DNA from: Hofstenia miamia
Lineage: Eukaryota > Xenacoelomorpha > Acoela
Direction: 5' to 3'
Assembly: GCA_004352715.1 (NCBI GenBank)
Contig: SCFE01000113.1
Location: forward strand, 141,481-205,480
Length of the DNA stretch: 64,000 nucleotides
Notes under the pieces: model-generated
Databases searched by the model: none
What the model was told of the DNA's origin: nothing
Seen by the model: only the letters and a program-made list of their open reading frames with translations
Made by a program: the position numbers and the translations under genes
In this document: piece by piece, positions 39,501 through 45,470 of the stretch
Layout of the letters: each line of letters begins with the position of its first letter
Numbering within the stretch: position 1 is the first letter of the stretch

Positions 39501-42500
39501 TTATATTACGAGAATAAATTTTATATGAAATTTAAATATACATTTTAGAACATTATAAATGACTAAATCTTTGTTATAAAGAAAGGTAAAACTTAAACAT
39601 TTAATATACATTGTATTTGTAATAGTCAACGAAACCTAATTTCAAACGCTCTAATCTAATTAACAAAATTGTAAAAAACTCACTTCCAAAATATTGTCAC
39701 CCTTAGGCTCTCTGTTAGCAAGCTGTTGAATGGCATCTCTAAGTGAAGAATGTTTGACTTTATTTAACAAGGCTGCTACCGATGTCTTCTGGATTATATT
39801 AAAACGAACATGCTTGAATACCTCTTTCAAATATATGAAACGCCCATCTATGTTGCTTTCAAACCAATTGGTAGCCACGCACAAAACCTAAAAACATGCT
39901 AGAAACAAAATCCTTACCTATTGCAACCAATTTTTTTGGTAAACATTGAAGTAATTATCACTGATTCAAAATTGAGATTGATTAGCTTTATTTATAATTC
40001 CTTTTTAAAAATGGCTTTACAGTACAAAAGAAATTTCATTTTAGCAGTAATATTTGGATACTAGCATGAGTTATCAGAGTGTGCGCACATTTCAACCTAT
40101 ACATCTCCAGGAAGTTCAATGCAGTTCCTGGCAGAATTCAGAGCATTTTCCAGCCGAAATATGATAGCTGCACACCTTGAATTTTAAATTTCCAGCCAGT
40201 TTCTGATAGAAATTGACACAAATAACCTATTGGATGAAATTTCGCCAGCGAGTCAAATATTAGACAGATGTAGCCATATAATACACCAGAATTTTCTTAT
40301 TGTAATCACGTGATAACCCTTTTCAACAATGGACACATTATGTTCAGTTAATATCAAAAATATAAATAGGTCTGTACCATTGATATAATTGAAAATATCT
40401 AAGAAAAAAAATCCCTCAAAACAGACTATTCATAAATCATTTTAGTTTCTATAATTCAATGTATTTAAACAAAAATTAATTTTGCTAGAGGAAAACAAAT
40501 GTTTTTTTTATTTGACGTTGAATTAATGTCTTGAGAAACGGCGAGAAGATGAGACAACGCTATACGCTGCTAAATCCTTCAATGGAGGATGCCAAATTTA
40601 AACATCTTGTTGCAGATTTTTAAATCACAGTAGCGCATTTTAAGAAATGTGTCGATTGCGAATGGTGCAATAAGAAAGGCTAATTTGCAGCAATCATGAT
40701 GGAAAAGACAAACAAGTGAAAGTATCCATATAGTTTGTTGTATCAAGTTGTGATTAACAAGATCACTAGATAATGGAGTTGTTACTGCAATTTCGAATTT
40801 TGGTCAGGAACCTATTCCTACCGTTACTTGTTAGTCCAATAAAAACTTTGATTTATTGGAAATTAGGTACATTATCACAAAATGTTTAAATTACATAGTA
40901 CCACAATGTACAGTAATAAATCTCAAAACAGAAACATTATAAACTGCGGCTAGCAGCATTTGGACGCAAACCAATTAGATGTGGTAGTCCTAAAAAATGG
41001 AAATTTTTGCCAGTCATGCATCGCGCAAGAGCTCCGCAAATCATGTTCTATTTTATTAAGAGTCCCAGATCAGAGCATCAACAATTTGAGAACCCCTACT
41101 CTAAATCATACCCGTGAATCAAAAGCCCGTAAGACAATTTTACATTTTCTCAGCTATCTTCAATTTATTATATGTAAACAATTTGCTTTAGTTTTTATAA
41201 ACAGAATTACAAAATAAATATAAAAATACTTTAATCCAGCAGAAAACACATTTTGATTTTTATTGCTAGAGTAAACGTACTGCAACTTATAATCAATTCG
41301 ATGATATGTTGTAATTTTTTAGAAAAGTATAAAATTAAATCATTAAAATGTCTTACCTGATACTCGGAAGTGATTTTAATATCTTCACTTGATATCAAAG
41401 TGACCAAGTGTTGAACACTCAGATTTTGAAATTGGAACGGCTCTATAAATTCACAAAAGTGGTCCTTAATCCAGACTTCACAAAATTTGGCTAAGGAATA
41501 ACAAGAATATCTTAGAGCCAAAGTCCATATAGAAATAGCATTTGTAGTCGATATGTTAGAACGAAGAAAGATGCAACATATATCTACAGCATCAGGTAAA
41601 ACTAGCATATCTGCTGCGATTAATAGATCCACACACGTGTTAGCACATAGCTTTAGTTTCCCAGTATACATGAATTCCAGTAATTCAGAAAATGCAGTTG
41701 ACGTAACACCAGAAATTGGAATCTAAGTACAGAATCATGATATATATTCATTGAATTTAATAATGTGAGAAAATTACAATATCACCTTTACAAATTCAAT
41801 TGCATTTAGAAAATGACAGCGGTTTGATAAATATCCAAAGTATTTCTCCGCAAAAGCTTAATAAAGTCGAAGTCGGTACGGAAATAAATGCGATTAGGTA
41901 CTAGTTTAGGACTGGTGTAATTCGCAAGTTTACTAATTAAAAGTAGTAGCGCACATTGTTACTCATTAAATTATATTTAAGGTCAAAAATCTAATAAAAA
42001 ATATCTTTCATGCATACTTTTTACACGAAAACAAACAATAAACTTAATGCACAGATGTGTTGAATACATCCGAGGTTATGATTTAAGGATCACACCGCTG
42101 CTTAAGTACTGTAAATTATATATGTTATGATTTGTTATTTAAGGGGAAGCTTCAATATTTTTCGAACTAGAATTAAAACGGATCTTATTGAACTTATTAG
42201 CATAATGAAAAGCTTAAGCCGTGAAAATTAACTGAAATATCGTAAACTGTAAACCTCTACTGAATTCCTTTCAATCATTGATAGAGAAAACATTGCAGCA
42301 AAATATGGACTAGCTGAAACCAGCACGGCCTTATGAGCAGGAAACACATTATTCTCTACAAGAATGTTGACATCACAGAACGAAGGTGATTGGTTGCGTA
42401 AAGAGGAAATATTTGTTAAGAGTCGCATGCTATAATCGACATGAGCATGATACAGCGACGAGGACGAAGCACATTCAGAACCATCAGTAGACTCTTTTGG

Positions 42501-42512
42501 TCTAACATTCAT
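5677..42512 (-). CDS. BTB-BACK-Kelch (KLHL-type) protein, seven exons
   Basis: Joined exons 42512-42255, 41722-41357, 39887-39684, 37716-37485, 35751-35596, 7145-6925 and 5904-5677 give 1665 nt, or 554 residues plus TGA. Every junction is GT-AG and the phases fit (0,0,0,1,1,0). A BTB domain (about residues 44-150, with PAHKAVLVSASPYF at 58-71) is followed by the BACK domain (about 150-276) and a Kelch propeller (about 290-554) with double-Gly motifs at 290-295, 349-354, 408-413, 456-461 and 504-509. KLHL proteins usually act as substrate adaptors of cullin-3 ubiquitin ligases: the BTB-BACK part binds CUL3 and the propeller binds the substrate. Some bind actin instead. The length is near the usual 560-620, but only five blades are visible where six are common. 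There is no signal peptide or membrane segment. The start is the first Met of the open exon-1 frame. The exact KLHL orthologue was not determined. Confidence 0.93.
5905..6924 (-). other. Intron 6 of the Kelch-like gene
   Basis: 1020 bp of AT-rich sequence between the two last coding exons. I see no embedded gene or transposon. Confidence 0.85.
6925..7145 (-). CDS. Kelch-like gene exon 6: third and fourth blades
   Basis: The acceptor TTTTTAG precedes GCGAAATTTTC, restoring the phase-1 Gly codon carried from 28 kb upstream. The exon contains IFIIGG and LYVIGG with the intervening ESFHPVTRCWTSHPRM. The donor is AAT|GTAAGA at 6924, phase 0. The reading VVIGGEIFIIGG across the giant intron is what a continuous propeller should look like, so no exon needs to be missing. 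Confidence 0.92.
7797..8763. repeat. Second copy of the window-start repeat, with faulty join
   Basis: 7797-7970 repeats positions 4-177. After a single N at 7971 the same sequence restarts near the equivalent of position 40 and continues to the equivalent of 799. About 130 bp are therefore represented twice on the two sides of the N, as expected when two overlapping contigs are joined instead of merged. It contains the TA run 8707-8748. Confidence 0.85.
9117..9462. other. Misassembled insert between single-N joins
   Basis: A 56-bp block at 9117-9172 is repeated exactly at 9407-9462, after the Ns at 9173 and 9406. The 232 bp between the Ns (9174-9405) are identical to 10509-10740. A contig end has been placed between two overlapping contig ends. 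The true sequence probably runs straight through one copy of the 56-bp block. Confidence 0.85.
9755..9760 (-). promoter_or_regulatory. Candidate polyadenylation signal
   Basis: AATAAA on the minus strand, about 50 bases past the stop codon at 9809. This is a normal distance for the 3' end of the small two-exon gene. Confidence 0.4.
9809..10378 (-). CDS. Cdc6/Orc1-like C-terminal winged-helix protein, two exons
   Basis: Exon 1 is 10378-10180 (donor T|GTAAGT), the intron is 93 bp, and exon 2 is 10086-9809 (acceptor GATATTTAG), in phase 1 on both sides. The product is 158 residues. After a basic N-terminus, HALIIFVIKRF is followed by LTIEHIFRKCRRYI, then YSLTDFTKLISTSNLYFESG and ARLFESSLKMIDD. 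This order fits the helix-turn-helix plus wing of the Cdc6/Orc1 C-terminal domain, which binds origin DNA during replication licensing. In that family the last strand is followed, as here, by a helix near I-x-x-I-L. The AAA+ ATPase core (Walker A/B) expected upstream was not found, so this is a truncated duplicate, the 3' exons of a gene whose 5' part is lost or misplaced, or an unrelated small protein. An upstream acceptor-like CAG close to the Met leaves open that exon 1 is internal. The assignment is from remembered family pattern, not a search. Confidence 0.5.
10509..10740. other. CpG-containing 5' flank of the small nested gene
   Basis: This unique-looking segment lies about 130 bp upstream of the Met at 10378 and has more CpG than its surroundings. 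It could contain the promoter of the minus-strand gene. An identical 232-bp copy at 9174-9405 appears to be an assembly error. Confidence 0.35.
11203..12527 (+). mobile_element. Tc1-like DNA transposon, decayed
   Basis: The inverted termini start CAGTACTGGCCAAAA and end with the reverse complement. They are flanked by TA at 11201-11202 and 12528-12529, the Tc1/mariner target duplication. The 1325-bp length is normal for a complete element. The transposase inside is broken, so the copy is not autonomous. Confidence 0.9.
11389..12270 (+). pseudogene. Tc1-type transposase pseudogene (DD34E)
   Basis: It starts at the ATG MVRGSEISPTKRAQI, the HTH region, with early stops. The catalytic core is readable: MFTDESKICQF carries the first Asp, QDGAPCHNAKVLK the second, and ENCWHHIK in a shifted frame carries the Glu after an LNV block. 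Stops at the HTH, after PSIQ and before PGNSPN, plus at least one frameshift, separate the pieces. Family role: cut-and-paste transposition at TA. Confidence 0.85.
13255..13275. repeat. (TA)n microsatellite
   Basis: About ten TA units in otherwise unique intronic DNA. Confidence 0.85.
13496..13872 (-). CDS. RhoGAP-like exon fragment (RacGAP1-like)
   Basis: An open segment bounded by an acceptor (TTTTTTAG before GCAATGC) and a donor-like AG|GTAATA at 13495, or alternatively a TAA stop immediately there. The start MQFLQWVVGLAQS and NVSTLIVVFGKLLGP resemble the late helices of RhoGAP domains. In RacGAP1, for example, a leucine-rich helix ending in V-A-Q-S is followed by V-A-N-L-x-x-V-F-G-P. RhoGAPs switch off Rho GTPases using an Arg finger that lies upstream, in exons I could not find. 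The downstream half (about 70 residues) is unlike known RhoGAPs. It is probably an orphan exon or gene relic within the Kelch intron. Confidence 0.4.
14165..14470 (-). pseudogene. Non-LTR retrotransposon ORF2 C-terminal remnant
   Basis: The minus-strand frame contains NFRTNKGIFVHQ and then STITIWNNFYKDIKIAESFT followed by a Lys-rich end. It has the same W-N-x-x-x-x-D-I tail pattern as at 1802-2179 but a different sequence. Stops interrupt the upstream part. It is a short, 5'-truncated LINE piece. Confidence 0.5.
15393..16540 (+). pseudogene. Decayed multi-exon gene of unknown family
   Basis: Protein-like segments appear in order. Exon-like 15393-15641 (MNFSAINHCSNAM to ITYEARHFC) is followed by GTAAGA and a 43-bp intron. 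An open block to 15991 reads VTDDMFANHAVIRLWDKLL and IPIKLLALKHFSYF, then a TAG, then EKFAVGELSC with donor A|GTAAGT. A block at 16064-16222 reads MICSGDTCQGL, a frame change at an A7 run, then INARYLSEQLIASKTLN with donor GTAGGT. A final block at 16264-16540 ends DDEKTLFY and stop. The blocks have biased, protein-like composition and fitting introns, but a nonsense codon and two homopolymer shifts break them. I do not recognise the family. Either it is a recent pseudogene or the reads have homopolymer errors. Confidence 0.4.
15780..15800 (+). repeat. Interstitial TTAGGG telomere-type repeat
   Basis: About three and a half TTAGGG units in a local GC-rich patch. In the frame of the surrounding decayed gene it reads as Val-Arg repeats without a stop. 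It is too short to be a telomere end. Confidence 0.8.
16639..16695 (+). ncRNA. tRNA-like structure, copy 1 (no D arm)
   Basis: AGAACAG pairs with ATGTTCT in six of seven positions. ACTCATTTATGAGT forms a 5-bp hairpin, and GTTGG-TTCGACT-CCAAC forms a perfect T arm with a B-box match to GGTTCGANTCC. There is no D arm. It may be a remnant tRNA or SINE head; expression is unknown. Confidence 0.3.
16893..16958 (-). tRNA. tRNA-like sequence, probably pseudogene
   Basis: Read on the minus strand, TAATTCA and TGAATTA form a perfect 7-bp acceptor stem. GTGT and ACAC form a D stem around AGTGGCA, and the T loop is TTCGATT. The A-box region TGGTGTAGTGG and the B-box-like AAGTTCGATTC are good internal promoter matches. 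At 66 nt it is short: the anticodon arm and variable loop are compressed, so the anticodon cannot be fixed (ATG or TTA depending on register). It is likely a degenerate nuclear tRNA, though an unusual short tRNA cannot be excluded. Confidence 0.4.
17051..17102 (+). ncRNA. tRNA-like structure, copy 3 (no D arm)
   Basis: AGAACAT and ATGTTCT form a perfect 7-bp outer stem. ACTCATTTATGAGT is a 5-bp hairpin, and GTTGG-TTCGAAT-TCAAC is a T arm with one G-T pair. The same layout as copy 1 with compensating outer-stem sequence makes a conserved fold plausible, though only three copies are available. Confidence 0.3.
17867..18560 (+). pseudogene. Possible hAT-related transposase remnant
   Basis: Broken frames include a Lys/Arg-rich stretch (IHRDIENKRLKKEQIRNRF). 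Further on is NGEINEELLAFIETKDRTGK, which resembles the E-E-x-L-x-F-x-x-x-x-x-x-T-G-K segment of ZBED/DUF4371-type hAT proteins. Several stops interrupt it and no termini were found. Weak call. Confidence 0.25.
19004..20590 (+). pseudogene. P-element-like transposase with THAP domain, degenerate (copy 1)
   Basis: It begins MVNKYAALGCRS, the start of a THAP zinc finger with the first Cys changed to Tyr. CSKHFDEKDF follows at about 19114, the THAP signature. A linker rich in Asp and Ser follows in broken frames. The C-terminal part has FVAGYIAFSLSKK (about 20420), equal to the Y-I-A-G-Y-I-A motif of P-element/THAP9 transposases, then an L-I-S-R-G segment. THAP domains bind DNA in P-family transposases. 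Many stops and shifts; no termini identified. Confidence 0.6.
21541..21676. repeat. (TA)n run with 68-N gap
   Basis: TA repeats at 21541-21568 and 21659-21676 enclose a gap at 21591-21658. Confidence 0.85.
22085..23520 (+). mobile_element. hAT transposon relic with GGCCATAATGG subterminal repeats
   Basis: A hAT transposase fragment in the middle is flanked by clusters of GGCCATAATGG-like words (22141-22215 on the left, 23425-23510 on the right, both orientations). Such clusters are typical subterminal transposase-binding motifs. A near direct repeat, CTTAGCGACAGATGT near 22080 and CTTAACGATAGATGT near 23526, borders it but is longer than the 8-bp duplication expected for hAT. Exact ends are therefore uncertain. 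Confidence 0.5.
22487..22835 (+). pseudogene. hAT transposase fragment
   Basis: LTREVERKSSSNLSNSFAIL is followed by GGWSCKDTHYLAIFA and CHPLLYFHP. After a frame change, GDNCSLNRKNS and IPFIGCASHRLNLAV complete the run. This is the conserved RNase-H-like core of hAT transposases: a D-G-W-S block, an I-G-D-N block and C-A-S-H-R-x-N-L-A. The first D is G here (GGWS), an inactivating change. The C-terminal dimerisation region appears only as scraps. Confidence 0.7.
25541..27246 (+). pseudogene. P-element-like transposase, degenerate (copy 2)
   Basis: Order along the plus strand: ENERACYINVDEVYLTPRWK (about 25978), GELANTMLAVVLKFL (about 26070), a block resembling I-R-N-N-W-L-T-E-T-C-K (about 26345), SALIYIAGYIAHF (about 26876), then LNKGGLSFPTDEHY and LQDRHSF to a stop at 27246. 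These match successive P-element/THAP9 motifs: the first catalytic Asp in V-D-E, the R-N-N-W helix and the C-terminal Y-I-A-G-Y-I-A plus G-G-L-x-F-P blocks. At least four stops or shifts occur. No THAP domain was seen here, so it is 5'-truncated or too decayed. Confidence 0.65.
27353..27525 (+). mobile_element. Non-LTR 3' end, copy 1 of a tandem trio
   Basis: It begins after a TAG-rich microsatellite and carries only the last codons (KPSKEYSQNFRVP and stop) plus a 3' UTR ending AATAAATCGTTTTAAAAG and TAG repeats. It shares its coding end and tail design with the next two copies. Confidence 0.6.
27526..28227 (+). mobile_element. Non-LTR 3' end, copy 2, open ORF2 fragment
   Basis: 5'-truncated. 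It has an uninterrupted frame from about 27548 to the TAG at 28130-28132 (about 194 residues). It contains YGILSYGSILCAG, the usual Y-G-x-x-x-W/I segment after the reverse transcriptase, then NVAANIFNNLPIDIRSLD and the end KDYSCNFKVP. The 3' UTR ends AATAAATCGATTTAAA, then GTAG repeats. The intact frame suggests recent insertion compared with its neighbours. Confidence 0.65.
28228..28630 (+). mobile_element. Non-LTR 3' end, copy 3
   Basis: It starts directly after the GTAG/CAG tail of copy 2. Its frame ends with RKSYSCNFKVP and stop near 28538, matching the copy 2 terminus. The 3' UTR with AATAAATTCATTTAAATAG follows. It is truncated and somewhat more divergent. Confidence 0.6.
29350..30946 (+). 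mobile_element. mariner-like element with about 250-bp terminal inverted repeats
   Basis: It begins CAGGGTGTTCCACAAAAATG and ends with the near-perfect reverse complement. The inverted arms extend over about 29350-29602 and 30695-30946. TA flanks both ends (29348-29349, 30947-30948). The length is 1597 bp. Long arms are unusual compared with the 25-30 bp of classical mariners. Confidence 0.9.
29682..30724 (+). pseudogene. IS630/Tc1/mariner transposase pseudogene
   Basis: The N-terminal HTH region (EQVRRAFSDHFPARNSPERR) is in one frame, with a stop, and continues to HELQPNDYYRRRAF. The core then shifts to the frame 29961-30575: VVTDEAAFSMNG carries the first Asp, VIGTYFYDGNLTGEFYLEML follows, and WFQQDGAPAHRR carries the second. 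The third-Asp block SPDLTPFDFFL is in a further frame near 30480. It is dead as it stands: two or more frameshifts and internal stops. Confidence 0.85.
31672..32965 (+). mobile_element. mariner (DD34D) transposon, nearly intact
   Basis: Termini CTGTGTTCAATAAGTCTATA and its reverse complement enclose 1294 bp flanked by TA (31670-31671, 32966-32967). Size, termini and gene match a complete mariner element. It lies inside the Kelch intron on the opposite strand. Confidence 0.92.
31847..32833 (+). pseudogene. mariner transposase with one premature stop
   Basis: A single frame of 328 codons runs from ATG at 31847 to 32833, interrupted only by TAA at 32339-32341, just before DETIILFEQ. The N-terminal HTH pair includes GRPTSSSTANNIQEINELI and LSIRDLNLLTGVS. 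Catalytic residues: D in VxDETII, D in WQHDNARCHVSR and D in FNLLDRWV, with exactly 34 residues between the last two (DD34D). Length is close to the usual 340-350 residues. The family cuts and pastes the element at TA; this copy would make only the DNA-binding half unless the stop is read through. Confidence 0.88.
33299..33806. mobile_element. TA-flanked foldback MITE
   Basis: It starts CAGGGTTTCTTAAACTTAGT and ends with the reverse complement of CGGGTTGTCTCCAACTTAGT. TA lies on both sides (33297-33298, 33807-33808). The arms stay similar for about 170-200 bp each, so the element is almost entirely a hairpin. No coding sequence. A Tc1/mariner-type non-autonomous element is the likely class. 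Confidence 0.8.
35596..35751 (-). CDS. Kelch-like gene exon 5: second blade
   Basis: The acceptor TCTGTATAG lets the split Gly codon of the second double-Gly be completed (VYALGG across the junction). The blade ends with CPLSNSWAFLSPM and PRVNHAAVVI. The donor ATAG|GTACGT at 35595, phase 1, opens the roughly 28.4-kb intron. Confidence 0.92.
35915..36439. mobile_element. hAT-type MITE with perfect 8-bp target duplication
   Basis: The termini CAGAGATGGGCAT and, inverted, CAGTGATGGACAT are typical hAT ends. CTTCCAAC occurs immediately before (35907-35914) and after (36440-36447), an exact 8-bp duplication. Length 525 bp, no gene, with GTCGGGT/CGGTTCGG words inside. Confidence 0.92.
36676..37230. 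mobile_element. Putative short TIR element
   Basis: GGGGTAAGGCCCCGTACC near 36677 and the reverse complement of GCGGGCCCTACCC near 37217 form imperfect GC-rich inverted ends around 550 bp of noncoding DNA. No clear target duplication, so tentative. Confidence 0.4.
37485..37716 (-). CDS. Kelch-like gene exon 4: linker and first blade
   Basis: Residues 277-353 plus one base. A basic linker (PRRKARK) leads into VLITGG and a full Kelch repeat with VEKFDTSTHEWTVLPSM. The exon ends inside the next blade after VYAL plus the first base of Gly. The donor is CTTG|GTAACT at 37484, phase 1. Confidence 0.92.
37717..39683 (-). other. Intron 3 of the Kelch-like gene
   Basis: 1967 bp of AT-rich DNA. A small GC-rich patch at 38605-38660 repeats GATCCGG; nothing else was recognised. 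A block at 39451-39540, in exon-3 downstream intron sequence, recurs at 44248-44318. Confidence 0.8.
39451..39540. repeat. Dispersed repeat, also at 44248-44318
   Basis: CATTCGCATTCTATATTTAT followed by AACAAATAATCCATTTCGAT is shared by both places with few differences. The second copy lies inside the inverted-repeat structure at 43268-46172, next to its gap. Confidence 0.75.
39684..39887 (-). CDS. Kelch-like gene exon 3: rest of BACK domain
   Basis: Residues 209-276. The acceptor TTTTTAG precedes GTTTTGTGCG and the donor is GAA|GTGAGT at 39683, phase 0. The sequence VLCVATNWFESNIDGR and the following FKHVRF match the BACK pattern in which a Trp helix is followed by a conserved H-V-R-F/L segment. 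Confidence 0.9.
39888..41356 (-). other. Intron 2 of the Kelch-like gene
   Basis: 1469 bp, no recognisable gene or element. Short plus-strand frames at 40960-41217 are not supported by any motif. Confidence 0.8.
41357..41722 (-). CDS. Kelch-like gene exon 2: end of BTB and 3-box/BACK
   Basis: Residues 87-208. The acceptor CTGTACTTAG precedes ATTCCAATTTCT. The exon opens with the BTB stretch FSELLEFMYTGKL, then LLIAADMLVL and a cullin-binding 3-box-like helix (AISIWTLALRYS), and enters the BACK domain with LVTLISSEDIKI. The donor is CAG|GTAAGA at 41356, phase 0. Confidence 0.93.
41723..42254 (-). other. Intron 1 of the Kelch-like gene
   Basis: 532 bp splitting the BTB domain, nothing recognised inside. 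BTB domains are commonly split by introns. Confidence 0.85.
42255..42512 (-). CDS. Kelch-like gene exon 1: start and first half of BTB
   Basis: Codes for residues 1-86. A Ser-rich N-terminus is followed by SPSFCDVNILVENNVFPAHK, the classic BTB entry with an Asp-Val pair, and then SASPYFAAMF. The donor is GAG|GTTTAC at 42254, phase 0. The uninterrupted frame continues past the donor only to a nearby stop, which supports splicing there. Confidence 0.92.
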
Positions 42513-43267
42513 TGCAAAGAGCTACATGATGCTAAAACAAGAGAATATTACTATATGAGTGGTTGAATTCACAAGAAAGGTGTTAAAACTTCTAGCCCTG
42601 AGTAAAATCGTGTTGTTATTATATTCCTTTTATTCACAATAAATATTTAGCTGATATAAAAGAAAACATTCAGCAAAAAAGAAAACTGTTTAATGCATAA
42701 CAGATTCATTATTCTATTTAAATTAGGGTTAGCCCACTAAATTTCTCATCCTTGATATGAAATAACTAACTGGGAAACATTATTATACATGATTGAGCAA
42801 ATTTTCATTGACTTAATTCATGTGGGGGGATTCTTTCCCCAACCTCCAAACTTTTTTGTCGTTTCCAGTATTTTTATTTTGCCTCATTTTGTAAAAAAGG
42901 AAAAATTATTTTTTCGTCGCGAGACTGCCTGATGATGTTATTTTTCATGTGACTCAATTTTTGATGGCTTAGAAAAGATAGTCACCCTGGGAGTAAAGTG
43001 ACCCTAAAACCACTTTCTGAGCAAGAGTTGTGTGCATTTTTGGTCACATTATCAAATTTTTACGTGTTTTTAGACATCATATCCAGGGCATTAACCTGTG
43101 ATCAACACTAATAAAATGTTTTTACACGTAAATTCAGAATACAAAGTTGCTTTACTATATATTAGTCTATATAAAAGGAAATTACATTCATGTTACTGTA
43201 TAGTGCACCTATACTTACGGAATTTAAAGAGAATTCATTACATTGATAATTATTTTATTGTGTACTT
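42513..43267. other. 5' flank of the Kelch-like gene
   Basis: AT-rich with no clear TATA box or CpG island; the promoter should lie here or further right but cannot be pointed to. Confidence 0.4.
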
Positions 43268-44317
43268 ATACAAAAAACGAGGAGAAATGCAATAACATAC
43301 GTAAAAATAATAGATATAGACCGATAACTTTGCATAATTAACCAAATTCGTAGCACGTGGTATATATTTAAGGAGAGTAGCACTAAAACTTGGAATTCAT
43401 TGAAAATTATTATATGTTATTAAAAGAATGTAAGAAAATAGACGTATATTCATGCAAATCTATCATTTTTAGTGTAAATCAAGCCTTATTAATAGTGATT
43501 TTAAAATATTTTGGAGTTTTTATGCTTTGCAGCCGCTTTGCATTTTCCGAGAATTTGTCCTCACGATTTGCATTTATTTCCACATTTTATTTACCAGTTA
43601 GTAAAACCGAATTCATAGCTAACGTGACAGAGTTAAAATTTTAATGCATAAATAGCATTCACTCCGTTAATATTGTTATAAATATATTTTGTACAGTGCG
43701 GATGTAAAGTATTACCTGGGTGCAATTACTATGCGCCTGTCGATATACAATTATTACTGAAAATTCAATTAAATACTCAAAGTGATATATGGATTAAATT
43801 TAACGTATAGAATTATACAATTTCATACTTGTATTGAAGATATATATATATGGGGCTCAACATAGGGACTTTCATAATTGAAGCATGTAGTGCAAGAAGC
43901 CATTATGCACAAATTGATTCAAAACCAAAAATCGCCTTTTGTTAGTTTACGTTTGTATCTTTGTTATATAATGTCGGTTAACTGACTCTTCATAAAACTA
44001 TAATCAAAAGCAGTGTCATTTTACTTGTTTTACACCTAACACCATGTAGTTTATCTTCACATATAGAACATTTTCTTCAACGAGGTGCAATGTCCTAAGG
44101 AGATTGATGCAATTCAGATATTTTTACAGTTAGCCATTGCCTTAAATAATATGGAAATCCACATATGTACAAGACGCCATAAATAAGATTTTTATATAGA
44201 AAGCCATCTATAATTTACTGAATCGCCAACTATATAATTCAAATACGCATTCGCATTCTATATTTATATAAAAAAAAAGATAAACAAATAATCCATTTCG
44301 ATTATTTTATATGAAAT

Positions 44318-44578
44318 TTATATATATATATATATATNNNNNNNNNNNNNNNNNNNNNNNNNNNNNNNNNNNNNNNNNNNNNNNNNNNNNNNNNNNNNNN
44401 NNNNNNNNNNNNNNNNNNNNNNNNNNNNNNNNNNNNNNNNNNNNNNNNNNNNNNNNNNNNNNNNNNNNNNNNNNNNNNNNNNNNNNNNNNNNNNNNNNNN
44501 NNNNNNNNNNNNNNNNNNNNNNNNNNNNNNNNNNNNNNNNNNNNNNNNNNNNATATATATATATATATATATATATAT
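44318..44578. repeat. (TA)n run around 215-N gap
   Basis: TA repeats at 44318-44337 and 44553-44578 flank unknown bases 44338-44552. Confidence 0.9.
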
Positions 44579-44719
44579 AGAAAGATGACTTTGTTTGTCA
44601 TCACACACATGATAAACAAACACACCGTTATGTCGTTATGTATTTTTTTGGAGGAAATACACTAGATAAACCATGCTTAGCAATTGATTCTTTATGATGT
44701 ATTTGGAGGATAGAGTGCG

Positions 44720-45470
44720 CGAGAAAAGATTGATGCCAAGCATGACTCACAGATATATTAACGTTTATTCCCCAAAATATAGAGTAAAAAACAGGTGCGG
44801 GTAGAAATGAGATTTCAAAAAAACAAAGTAGTCCACATAGTGTGTATCTATAAAGGTCTTTAATATATGTTTTTTTTTTTATAAAAAATCGAGAGATATA
44901 TTCTCGAAGTCGATCCAAACATTACTCACATATATAATAAAGTTTCCCCCAAAATATAGAGAATAAAAAACATGTGGGGGTAGATAAAAAATTTTAAAAA
45001 AAACAAAGTAGTCCATAGCCTATGCATCTTTAAAGGACTTTATTAGATGTAGTTTTTAATTTGAAAACTAATGAACTAGGTTCGAAGTCGATCCAAGCAT
45101 GATTCACTGAAATATTAAAGATTATTCCCCAAAATATAGAGTCAAGAACAGTTGTGGGTTGATAAATGAAATTTCAAAAAAAAACAAAGTAGTCCACATA
45201 GCCTATGCATCTAAAAAGGTCTTTAATAGATGGTTTTTTTTATTTGAAAGCTAATGAAATATTTTCGAAGTCGATCCAAGCATGACTCACAGATATATTA
45301 ATGTTTACCCCAAAATATATAGAGTAAAAAACAGGTGGGGGTAGATAAAAGATATTACAAAAAAAAAAAGTAGTACATAGTCTATGTATCTATAAAGGTC
45401 TTTAATATATGTATTTGTTTATTTGGTTTAATGAACTAGGTGTGAAGTTGATCCAATCATTTTTGCTGAG
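44720..45470. repeat. Tandem satellite, about 180-bp unit, four copies
   Basis: The word CCCCAAAATAT starts at 44770, 44947, 45127 and 45308, spacings of 177, 180 and 181. Each unit carries AACAAAGTAGTCCA, a TATGCATCT-AAAGG segment, poly-T and TCGAAGTCGATCCAAGCATG. Units differ by about 10-20 percent by eye. Confidence 0.88.

Noticed and set aside
44302-44625. Ile-Tyr repeat peptides on both strands
   Set aside because: They are translations of the (TA)n microsatellite and the gap, not genes.
44628-44918. Minus-strand 96-residue frame
   Set aside because: Lies in the start of the satellite array and has no protein-like motif.
44720-45470. CRISPR-like array
   Set aside because: The repeats are contiguous units of about 180 bp in a eukaryotic genome, without short repeats and unique spacers; it is a satellite.
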